A stretch of 64,000 nucleotides of DNA from Diphasiastrum complanatum (Eukaryota; Streptophyta; Lycopodiopsida; Lycopodiales; Lycopodiaceae), in NCBI GenBank assembly GCA_029204225.1, contig CM055103.1, forward strand, positions 42,661,104 to 42,725,103, in the 5' to 3' direction. Shown piece by piece: positions 55,181 to 64,000 of this stretch. The position numbers were made by a program, and so were the translations under genes. The notes below the pieces were generated by a model that made no database searches, was not told where the DNA came from, and worked only from the letters and a program-made list of their open reading frames with translations. Every line of letters begins with the position of its first letter. Position 1 is the first letter of the stretch.

Positions 55181-57690
55181 GAGGCCTATGTACTTAAATG
55201 TACTAAGTGCCAGTTAAATAAAGTAGAGAGGCTAAAAGCTAGTGGCCTATTACATCCTTTAGATATTCCTACTGGCGAAACAATGGAAATGAACCAAAAT
55301 TGACATTAAAGACCCTAAACCCAAAATTCACCACTAACTTTCCAACTGCCTGCATGTGCGACTCCACATCAAAAAGAGCTGTCTACCAAAACCTGACTCA
55401 CAAAAATGGTCTCGCATGTCGTCCCAACTTATGCGCATAATCCTCAACTAAATGCAGCCATCTGCTCCTCTAGAGCTCCAACGAATCGGAAGGGACACAT
55501 GTCAAAAGAAGCACATCGAACATGAGACAAAGCTGCAATGGAAAGTATATCTATGGATTTTGTGGTCGGGCTTCCATGTACAGGGAAGAGCCACGATTCA
55601 GTTTGGTCGTTGTTGACAGACTTACGAAGTTTGCTCAATTTATCCCAACGAAAACTACTATTAAAGCTTCAGAACTAGCACAACTGTTTGTTGAGAAGGC
55701 TTTTCGACTGTACATGATGCCTTGCGATATTGTCAGTGACCGTGACCCAGAATTCACTGGGAATTTTTGGCAAGCAGTATTTGAAAAGTTGGAAACAACT
55801 TTAAGTTTGAGTTCTACAGATCATTCGAAATCATACGGTCAAATGGACCAGTCAGACGATGGAGGATAGGCTTCGAGCATATGTGGGCCATCGGTAGTCT
55901 GATTGGAAACAGTACCTTCCACTGGTGGAATTTGTATATAACAATGCAAAACATTCAGCGACCGGATTCAGCCCTTTCATGCTTATGTATGGTTTTCAAC
56001 CTCGATCACCAATTAGTGTTGGCATGAAAAACCTACGGGTGCAAGCCGCAGCTGATTTCCTTGCGGATATGCAAGAAATGTTACAGCTGGCTAAAGATAG
56101 CATAAGAAGTGCCCAAGATGGGGCAAACACTATGCTGATCTATCTCGAAAGCACAAGGTATTCATGGTCAATGACTGGGTGTTTTTGAGAGTCCCTAGTC
56201 ACTCTAGGGGCTTGAAAACTATTAAGTGTGCAAAGTTGGCGTCTAGGTATTGCGATCCTTCTAAGGTTATCCAAGTGATAAACAAGGTTGCATATAAACT
56301 AAACCTTCCAGTTTACGTTGAGATTCATCCTGTTTTCCACGGTAGTAAGTTGAAACCCTCGTTGGGGGTTGGGGAGACCCTGGTCCCTATGGAAGATCTA
56401 GTGGAACTTTCTTCGTGATGAGTCCGTGAGTGGACCACCTGAACCCGAGGCGATTGTTAATAGCCGGCAGAGAACTCTATGGAGTAGAGTGCTTCGGGAA
56501 TTTTTAGTCAGGTGGAGGGGCAAATCAGAAGAGGAGGATACCTGGGAAAAGGAGGCTAATCTCCAGAAGAATTTTCCAAATTTTTCCCTACAGGAAAAAT
56601 TTAAGTTTAGGGGGAAGGAATGTTACATACCTATGTAACTAGCAATACTTCAGACCCCTAATAGTCCATTTAGTGTTGGGGGCTAAATGGCAAAGTACCC
56701 TTAGGATTAAGGTTATGTGCCCTTGGATAAGGGCAGGCAAGTGACTATACCTTAGTTGGAGGTATGGAGTCACGTGACCCTTGGATAAGGGATATCCTTA
56801 GTATTAAGGGTAGGTGTCTTAGATTAAGGTACTAGTGTCCTTGGTTAAGGGAAGGTAGGTGTCTATGCCTTGGATGGAGGTATGGAACCTAGAGAGGTGT
56901 TAGAAAGTCATTGGATGACTATTTCTCTAAACCTTGGGCCTCAACCTTGAACCATATCACTTTATTGGTCTAGGACCAAAGTATACATGCACAACTTGGG
57001 CAATGGGACCTAGTAGGAGGGAGCCCTTCTAAAATGTCCATTGAGTTCCCAACTCCCACAAGAAAGGCATCCAAAGAGTCATAGGTTATGAAAGGAGTCT
57101 CTTGACCTTCCATAAGCCTATGGAGGCTCTTGGAGATTTTTTAACTCCCCTAGGCTTCTCTCTCTCTCTCTCTCTCATTGGATGACCATGGAACTCCATA
57201 GTGCATTGGAGGGGTCCATGGGCCATCTATATGAGGGTAGTAGGGCGCCCATTGGGAGGGGGGAGATCTCTCTTGTTTGCTTTGCTTATGCTCTAGTGTT
57301 GCTACTAGTGTGTAGAGTGCTTTCTTGTGGTAGTATGCTTGAGGTTTGGATCTTGCTTATGGTATGGGACATAAGTAGGGTTTGGATCTTGAGTATGCTA
57401 TGGAGTGTTGTGGTATGCTTGTGATTTGTTTATGGTTAGCACGGGGTGCTAGATAGGTCTTGCTTGGACCTTGGATCTGGCTATGGTTGGGTGGTGAATA
57501 CTTGAGGCCAGCTTGTTATCTATCTTTGTGTTTAAAGAGTAGGGACATAGGTGGAGGAGAGATCCTTGGAGGCTTGCAGATCCTTACTTGCAGGTGGAGG
57601 CATCCTAGCTTGGAGTGGGGGAGCATCTTGAAGCTTGCAGGTTGCTTGGAGGACATTTGGAGGCTCTACCTTGGATTTGGAGGACTTCCT
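55181..57690 (+). pseudogene. Gypsy-3: 5'-truncated chromovirus in element T
   Basis: Starts within the integrase zinc finger (KCQLNKVERLKASGLLHPLD, close to Gypsy-2). A scrambled stretch of about 240 bp follows, then the integrase core: ISMDFVVGLP, VVVDRLTKFAQFIPTKTT, IVSDRDPEFTGNFWQAVF and a frameshift near the third acidic residue. MEFVYNNAKHSATGFSPFML continues to FLRVPSHSRGLKTIKCAKL and HPVFHGSKLKPSL. The chromodomain is near 56490-56560 (FLVRWRGKSEEEDTWEKE). A polypurine tract (agggggaagg, 56610-56620) precedes a 3' LTR starting TGTTACATAC near 56621. Gag, protease, RT and RNase H are absent. It is closer to Gypsy-2 than to Gypsy-1. Confidence 0.8.
56621..57690 (+). repeat. 3' LTR of Gypsy-3 with repeated inverted motif
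   Basis: Begins TGTTACATACC after the polypurine tract. The motif ccttggataaggg or ccttggttaaggg, a small hairpin (CCCTT/AAGGG), occurs at least three times between 56710 and 56860 with tagttggaggtatgg-like spacers. The right border is uncertain. Confidence 0.6.
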
Positions 57691-57694
57691 CACC

Positions 57695-58078
57695 TCTACT
57701 TGTAAAAACGACGCTCTCTTGGAACAGATTGATGAGTTGGAAACGACTGGAATGTGGCAAAATTTGGACAATGAAACATTTGATTTGGAGCATTACTATT
57801 TTGATCTATCATGAGCTATACCCATCGCTTCACTCACAGAGGATATCAATGGATCCATGGCCATCCATCTTCAACGAGATAAGGCTACCAATCTTGCTCA
57901 GAATGATTCGACAAGACGGAATTTCAATGCTCAATCAGATAACTTGGATGAAACCATTGCTTTAATCAATGATTTGGAGTTACAAAAGGATATTGTGATC
58001 CTACATCAAGGAGAAATGCACAAGGCAACAAAACCGGATGCAAAGACAAGAAAAGACACATCTGAAATTGGATAGCCT
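57695..58078 (+). other. Unknown frames between Gypsy-3 and the 3' LTR of element T
   Basis: A first frame (KNDALLEQIDELETTGMW...) ends at TGA near 57811. A second, 57857-58075, has heptad-like spacing (DNLDETIALINDLELQKDIV). Neither resembles a known retroelement domain. They may be decayed Gag of element T or captured sequence. 58079-58470 shows nothing further. Confidence 0.35.
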
Positions 58079-58480
58079 ATCCAATCAAGAAGATACTGAG
58101 GAGGAAGACTATTGAATGTCCTGTTGCTTGGATATTGTTAACCCATACAGAACTAATGCAACTTGAGACTTTCTTGTGTTTCATCAATCTCTTCTTCAGT
58201 GATCTTATTAATTCTATGGGATCAGTTGTAGATCAAAGGTTCTCTATGAAGAAAACTCGTTGCAAACTTGTTCTACAACAATAAGCTGGAAGTTGAACTT
58301 GAGGCAACAAAATTTAAATGGTAGATGGCTACTAACATGAATAATACAACAAAAGGTGTTTCTTATTCAAGGTGGCCAAATACTTCTCGACTACTGCCAA
58401 AGGATTCACGAGACATGGCACTCAACAAAGGACTACATGGTCATCATTTTTTAGGGCAAAAATGCTTAAAGTAGGGGGAG

Positions 58481-59038
58481 TGTCATGTGCTACATGTAAT
58501 TAGCCCATGAGCTTACTAATGAATTGCCAAATATAGCCATGGAGCTAAATTAGATTAGAACAAGTCAATAGGATAGTTAATAAAGTGGTTCGAACAACCT
58601 CGCTATAATTGAGAATAGCGGAATTGTAATAATGGTTGTAAGGCCTAATTTAGCTAAATAAGGTCCCAAACTTATAGTAGAGGCACAAATGACCACTATA
58701 AATAGCTGAGGTCATGCTAAATTTGGAGGCTATTGTTCATTTTATATTTTTGAGTTTTAAGAGATCTTGGAGCTTCTCTTTGAAAGCTTTCTTGATGAAG
58801 AAAGTGGTTCACGTGCCTAAAATCACATGAGAGCTATGATCATGCTCTAGAATCAGGCCCTATCTTGTAAATGATCAATAATCATGAATAAAGATACCTT
58901 ACTTTGCCTAATTTGGTGAAGTTTTGCTTTAGCTATCTTCTTGATTTTTGACTAGTTTCTTGATTTCTTGCATTTCCATTGTAATTTGATGTTTAATGAA
59001 TGGATTAGATGTTTGAATGCTAAGGTTGGCACATGACA
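58481..59038 (+). repeat. 3' LTR of element T
   Basis: tgtcatgtgc to gcacatgaca, preceded by gtagggggag. It differs from the 5' LTR by roughly 33 substitutions and a few indels, counted by eye. Confidence 0.93.
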
Positions 59039-59043
59039 TAGTC

Positions 59044-59913
59044 ACGAAAAGCAAGACTAAATATTAGTCGCGAACAACTAGACTAATAATAATTTGCTAA
59101 GGACTAATTATCAGATTGAGCAATAAGAGTGTCAGATAGAATGTAGAAAAGCATAACAATATTGACACAAATCCGAACGCAGAACAAATATATCTGTTAT
59201 TTGATTAAGTATAGAAAAATATATAGGTCAATAATGCTGTTGAGCACAAGACAATAGCGGACGAAACCGCGTGCTCTACAAAGCTAATCCAATGTGTAAA
59301 AATAAACCTATTACTGACAATACAAAGAATTGATGCATGAAAACATCTACTCGTCTATCTCTGATAAGCTTCTAATGTTATTATTTTTCACACACTGTTT
59401 GGAATACGCAAATGGTATCCAACATATATACATAATTTACAAGTGTGCAAATGAAGAAAGTACAAAGTGGATGTGTTGTCTGTAGGAAATCGTGGGTGGT
59501 TGCTGTCATTGTCAAATCTGTTTGCACAGTTGCATGGGATGAGTGTGAAAAGGCTGCGACGTCAGCCATTGCTAAAATGAACGTTGGTGAAGATGCGAAA
59601 AATGCGACACTTTGACAAATGCCTCAAGATTTAATTTATAGGGTGCCTTCACTTTTCTGTAAGGGCACCTTCGACATTTTGTAAAGGTAGTGTCGCCTTT
59701 TTCGCCTGTCACAAATCACGTGTAAAAATACAGTGTTGTCTTTTTCGCCTTCGCCTGTGGAAATTTACTTGTATTTATGCAAACAGTCGCATTTCTCGCC
59801 TATCTTATTTTACATGTAAATATGCAGACTATGCAACAACATGAGTAAAAATGCAGCATGAATGGAGGCAGATTAAAATGGGATTTAGGAGAGTAAAGGA
59901 GATAAATCCAACA
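59044..59913 (-). repeat. 5' LTR of element M, 5' part
   Basis: Continuation of 50849-51203 beyond element T. The minus strand starts TGTTGGATTTATC at 59913. It has short reiterated words (gtcgcctttttcgcct) near 59690-59760. Confidence 0.55.
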
Positions 59914-60245
59914 AGATTCTCATAGAAATAAACCCAGATGGCATTCAATTTTGTCCTCAGGTCTACTACCCTCTGTGACAAGATCTACAATCCTCCAAGG
60001 TGTGTAATTGTCCTATGTATAATTTGTTTGTGCATTCAACAAGACAAAATTAGTGTGCGGAATAAGATTAAACTAGCTGATTACAATTGTACAAGCATTC
60101 GATCATGTTCAAGACGAGAAACTCATCTGCATAAAACATCTACTGCATTATCAGAGAATCCCTTAAGCATTGTTCTGACATATCACACAGCGCGTCGGCG
60201 CGAAAGAAACTCTGTCTTTCGCGAATCAAAACTTGTCGCGCTTAC
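59914..60245 (-). repeat. Copia-3-type LTR fragment, reverse orientation
   Basis: Reverse complement of about 44662-45005, clearly similar along its length (gaattccatct/gaatgccatct, gtttatttct, ttacaattgta, cgcgacaagttttgattcg). Element M begins where this LTR would end. Confidence 0.8.
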
Positions 60246-60296
60246 TATAACAAAATCACACGACAAATGAATGTCCACAGAATAGACAGATAGCCC

Positions 60297-61320
60297 AAAG
60301 GTTTTGCATCTTTTGCAACACCAACAATCATGATACATCTACTTGTATCTACAATCCAAGAATACAAGCTGTTGCACGACAATACCAGTGGAGGATGCAA
60401 CAACATGGTCTCCAAATTACGAGTTATCAGAGGCCCACATTCCAACAAGCACCCCCATAATGCTTAGTGCTACCTGGATCTAATAATGTAGCTCCAACCT
60501 TAGTAGTGCAATAGCCTAGGCCTCAGATGAACCGTCAAATCATCCCAACAAACCTTGTTACCACAAGTCATGATCCTCAACCTCACCTAGCCTTGAGAAT
60601 GTGTATATGCAAGAGGATCAAGGGTTCTCCTATTTCTACTCAGATGGAACTGAAGCTTCTATTTATCCCTTATTTACCATGCAACAACGTTTCTACGGAA
60701 ACAGAGCACCTATCCAATGTTATGGCTATGGAGAGAACCACTGCATCACCGAAGTGCCTATATAAAGGCACCTACGCACATATCTGTAGGGAATGTGGCC
60801 ATGGCCATTGCTATAAAGATTGCCCATCCCGACTAGTAGAGCCGCAAGTTGATGCACCTATCAACCTAGCAACTATTGTACATGATAGGAGAGTGAAATC
60901 CACAAAACCAAAAGCCCTTGTCTATTTTCACGTGCCCAACACTTGAAAGAGTTTCCAATGGTAGAGAGAATTTTGAACGAGGAGCATAGTCAACTCCATA
61001 CTATAATCCATTACACTAATTCCACTGGACTAGGAGAATATCCCAACCTGCAAAAAGAAAAAAATCGTTATATCAAGGTAAAAAAGTGGATACAAGAGGA
61101 TCAAGCTAAGGCCCCTATTGGTGATCTCAATCATCCAATAGAACCTATGGATTCGCTTGTACACTCTGACCAAGCTGTGAATGCTCCTACCTCAACCATG
61201 AACCAGAAAGAACTTATCCAACCTGAGTTCTCTGAAGAAGCCTTCGTCTCCCTAGAACCAAAAGGGAGTGGGATCGAAGCCTTAACTGCTTTATTGTCCA
61301 GTCATCTCACCCTGCCCTGA
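60297..61320 (+). pseudogene. Unknown coding remnant with two Cys/His motifs
   Basis: The frame from 60297 gives FCIFCNTNNHDTSTC (C-x2-C-x4-H-x4-C, a zinc-knuckle pattern), two stops, then from 60527 a 139-codon stretch ending with CRECGHGHCYKDC. That has the spacing C-x2-C-x3-H-x4-C or C-x2-C-x4-C-x3-C. A partly overlapping frame 60943-61320 is Glu/Lys-rich (KEKNRYIKVKKWIQEDQAKA). This could be the gag region of an unrecognised element or a host zinc-finger protein. No flanking LTR explains it. The assignment is open. Confidence 0.4.
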
Positions 61321-61462
61321 GGTGATGTTTTTAAGAATTCCAAACCCCTACGCCAAGCCTTAACCATCTGGTTAGGAGATAGAAATACACCTACAAACCC
61401 TCCATGATTGGAGAGAGTGATGATGACCAGTTCATCATGGCCATTGGTGCCACTTGGGAAAA

Positions 61463-61655
61463 TGAGAAAAGTAATTTACCCTACCTGTTTAGCACAACAT
61501 GAATGGATAGATTGTGAAAAGGAAAAGTGTGCTCTTGCCTTGACATCAAGTAGATTGTTTGCATCAATCAAGAGATAGTTTCATGTGCAATCACACACTC
61601 CTTATAAGATCAATCACATGCTTTTTGCTATCCTCACACATGTGAAATGTTCTCA
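61463..61655 (+). repeat. Candidate short 5' LTR of Copia-5
   Basis: 193 bp from TGAGAA to TTCTCA (6 bp inverted ends), directly followed by a primer-binding-like site. No second LTR is in the window, so the left border is tentative. Confidence 0.4.
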
Positions 61656-61667
61656 TGGTATCAGCGC
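61656..61667 (+). promoter_or_regulatory. Primer-binding-like site of Copia-5
   Basis: TGGTATCAGCGC, one mismatch to the usual tRNA-Met site. It lies 778 bp upstream of gag. Confidence 0.6.
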
Positions 61668-62445
61668 TTGCATAAGGATAGATGGCATGCATCATGCTTG
61701 ATGAAAATTGCTTGAAAAAACAAGGTTTTGAGAGCTACTTTGGACAAAAGGGCTCAAATTCATGATGGATTGATCCATGTATGGTACTGTATGGATATTA
61801 GTGCTCAGACACGTGTGAGATCAGCCAACCTTGAGTGGTTGGTGTTTCTCCAAGGTAGATCCAAATCTAGTGCATGATAGCTTGTTGAAAGCTATTGAAG
61901 TCTAGTTTGTGTTGCAATTGATCTCAAGTCAAATGGATGTTTCTTGAGAAAGTTATTGGAATTCAAAGTGAGGTGGGTAGGGCACCCAACCTGGTTGGAC
62001 ATGCCATGATAGGCTCACAACTAGCTTAGATCATCAAAAATTCATGATTCTACATTGTCAATCTTGTTCAGGGTTGATCTAGAGGTGATTTTGATGCCAT
62101 AGGCACATAGTTCCATTTAAATCATGTGTGTTTGAGTATTTTGTTGAGTCCTTGAGTGTTTTCAGGTGATTTGAAGCTTTTTGAAGCTCGTGGAGGGAGT
62201 GGGCTCAAAATTCTTGGGTGCTTCATCTCTGGATGGAGACAAGATCTAGATTGAAGAAGATTGACATTTCTTGTGAGATTGGTCTCACAAAGAGGTTGCA
62301 AGAATTGGAATTGGATTGACATCTTTGTTAGATCCTTAATTTGAGAGAGAAGAAATGTTCATCTTTGTTAGATCCTTGATTTGAGAGAGAAGCAACGCCA
62401 CTTTTTGTTTTTGTATCCATAACAATTCAATTTATCAAGGGAAGA
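61668..62445 (+). other. Leader of Copia-5
   Basis: Untranslated-looking, T/G-rich. A 25 bp direct repeat, tctttgttagatccttRatttgaga and on, occurs at about 62322 and 62363. Confidence 0.5.
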
Positions 62446-64000
62446 TGGCTTCTATGGGTTCCATACTATAGGAGCAAGCCGAGAGATTGACCACCTCCAA
62501 TTATGCCGTTTGGAAGGTGAAGATGGAGTCAATTTTGGTACTCCAAGATGTGATGGATATTGTGTTAGGATTGAGGAGGAGCCACAAGTGCTACAAGAAG
62601 TTCAAAAGTACAAGAAGAGGGCAAGGATGGCCCTGCGTGTCATAAAAAATGAATGTGTCAAATGAAGTGTTCAGGAAGATTAGCTCATGCACCTCGGCCA
62701 AGGAGGCTTGGGACTAATAAAACAAAATTTTCAAAGTTACCAAAAGAGTGATGAGAGTGCCTCAAATTTTGCTATGAGAGTGAAAGATCTTCATAGAGAG
62801 ATTGCTTGCATAGGAGACCATCTCAATCAAAGTGAATTAGTTCCAATAGTCCTAAATGGATTAAGAGATGAATTTGACAACATTGTTCAATCTTATGAAA
62901 TCAAAGAGGAGCTTCCAAGCTTGGAGGCATCACAAGGAGTTCTCATTGTCGAGAAGTGTAGGCAAGAAAACAAGCTATTGAGGATCAATCAACTTTCTTT
63001 GAAGGATGGTGGAGAGGAGAAAGCATTCTTCTCAAAGGACAAGCCAATAGGAAGGGTCAAATCCAATAAGAAGTGCTTCTTTTGTGGTAAGAAGGGGCAT
63101 TATGCTTCTAAATATTTCAAGAAGAAAAAGTTCCTCAAGCAAGCTAACTTCACTAAAGAGGGTGAAGGTGAGGGAGAGGTGAGTTATGAGGAAGAATCTC
63201 TCACGATGTCAATGTACTCTTCTTCTAATTTTGAAGATGAAAATGCATGGTGAATAGATAGCGGAGCTAGTTCCCATACGACTAGTTCAAGGAAATCTTT
63301 CACTCATCTTGCATCTTATAATGGATCTAGAAAGTTCACTTCCATTCCTATTGATAGTAAATGCAAGATAGAAGGAATTGGAAGTGTACCAATTGGTGTT
63401 GGATCCACTATGCTGCTTAAGCTCAATGATGTGTTTTTTGTGCCTAATCTCACCATGAATCTCATTAGTGTTGGTCAAATGCTTGATGATGGCTTCAAGT
63501 TGACTTTGGGAAGGATGCTTGCTTGATTAAAAGGGATGGTGAAGTGGTAGCAAGAGGGACTAGATGTGGAAAGCTTTTCAAGTTGTAAGCTTTTTTTTTG
63601 TGGAAGAATGGTCAAGAGGAGCTTGGGTCATCTCAATGAGGAGAAGGTAATTGGACTCAATCTATGTTCCACGATGGTAAGGCTCTTGAGGATTGTGCTT
63701 TGGCAAAAGCACATGGAAAGTCATTGCCAAGGTGTTCTACTTCTCATCAACTTTTTCATCTTGTTCATTTGGATGATCATGTTTCATCAAGTAGAAGCAA
63801 AGATGGTGCTTTCATATGTGTCTCCTTCATTGATGACTTCAATTGGATGTATCTCTTATCAAATGTGCTTGATTGGAAGATGAAAATAGTTGATAATTTG
63901 GGGATCTTGAGATCCATACACTTTGTCTATATTCCTTTGCATGCAAGGAGTAAGGAAAATCTCATCTCTATCAAGAGGATGATGGTAGGATCCTCATATT
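62446..64000 (+). pseudogene. Copia-5: gag, protease, start of integrase (cut by window end)
   Basis: ATG at 62446 (MASMGSIL, then a TAG). Gag continues in shifted frames (LTTSNYAVWKVKMESILVLQ, FAMRVKDLHREIACIGDHL, PIVLNGLRDEFDNIVQSYEI). The zinc knuckle near 63077-63118 reads CFFCGKKGHYASKY: the last Cys is Tyr, so metal binding is lost. The protease starts IDSGASSHTTSS near 63258, after a TGA, and ends VFFVPNLTMNLISVGQM. Pre-integrase (SLGHLNEEKVIGL) and integrase remnants (FIDDFNWMYLLSN near 63827) run to the window edge. It belongs to the same family as Copia-4. Several stops make it defective. Confidence 0.8.

Larger units (their letters stand above)
51204..59038 (+). mobile_element. Element T: 7.8 kb LTR element without recognisable pol of its own
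   Basis: Two LTRs (554 and 558 bp, about 6% different by eye), perfect 5 bp duplication tagtc, primer-binding site at 51762, polypurine tract gtagggggag at 58471-58480, and terminal inverted repeat TGTCATGTGC/GCACATGACA. The interior holds a leader with simple repeats, an acidic frame (54014-54514), tandem repeats, a truncated chromovirus (55181-57690) and an unknown frame (57695-58078). Apart from the chromovirus there is no RT or integrase, so T looks non-autonomous (LARD-like) or has lost pol. Confidence 0.85.

Noticed and set aside
60245-60448. Short frames on the minus strand near 60.3 kb
   Set aside because: They overlap the more informative plus-strand Cys/His remnant and show no motif.
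1-64000. CRISPR arrays, rRNA genes, intact tRNA genes, prokaryotic operons
   Set aside because: None seen. TGGTATCAGAGC matches are retrotransposon primer-binding sites, not tRNA genes, and the spaced repeats are minisatellites without CRISPR architecture.

Overview
The window looks like nuclear DNA of a land plant with a repeat-rich genome. It holds no operons, ribosome binding sites or prokaryotic genes. Nearly everything recognisable is a retrotransposon: Ty1/copia elements with primer-binding sites complementary to initiator tRNA-Met, Ty3/gypsy elements with chromodomains (chromoviruses), and a LINE family. The species is not identifiable. The very long TE-filled intron and a LINE ORF1 without the zinc knuckle usual in flowering plants make a fern, lycophyte or gymnosperm possible, but this is a weak inference.

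Layout. 1-9.36 kb: a degenerate copia element (Copia-1, +) split by a chromodomain gypsy (Gypsy-1, 2271-7655, TSD aaacc). 9.44-19.30 kb: three LINE copies head to tail on the minus strand, joined by (GA)n/(TC)n tracts. The right-hand copy (LINE-3) is full length, with ORF1, ORF2 and a GC-rich repeated 5' region. 20.2-21.66 kb: a decayed LINE of the same family on the plus strand. 22.2-30.4 kb: two exons of a host gene on the minus strand, encoding the start of a HAD-superfamily hydrolase. A 7,955 bp intron separates them and contains copia and gypsy remnants and one gypsy LTR. 31.8-38.1 kb: a young, nearly intact chromovirus (Gypsy-2) with 358 bp LTRs differing at two bases, TSD taaac, and one polyprotein frame broken by two amber codons. 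It sits inside an older gypsy LTR whose decayed gag lies at 39.06-39.86 kb. 40.4-41 kb: another LINE scrap. 41-44.46 kb: nothing convincing. 44.5-48.9 kb: Copia-3. 49.8-50.35 kb: gag-protease of another copia (Copia-4).

50.35-60.25 kb is a nested stack. A copia LTR like that of Copia-3 was hit by a minus-strand copia (element M). M's LTR was then hit by a 7.8 kb LTR element (element T, 51204-59038, TSD tagtc) with no recognisable pol of its own, and T carries a 5'-truncated chromovirus (Gypsy-3). 60.3-61.3 kb holds frames with Cys/His motifs of unknown origin. 61.46 kb to the window end is the 5' part of a copia element (Copia-5).

The most interesting system is the LINE family. All three array copies end in (TC)n instead of poly(A), and the full-length copy is bounded by (TC)n on both sides. 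All three also share a 3'-terminal hairpin in which both arms differ together between copies. In the full-length copy ORF1 and ORF2 lie in one frame, separated by one amber codon followed by a GC-rich palindrome, with no AUG before the endonuclease. Together this suggests a microsatellite-associated, 3'-structure-recognising plant LINE that may express ORF2 by stop-codon readthrough.
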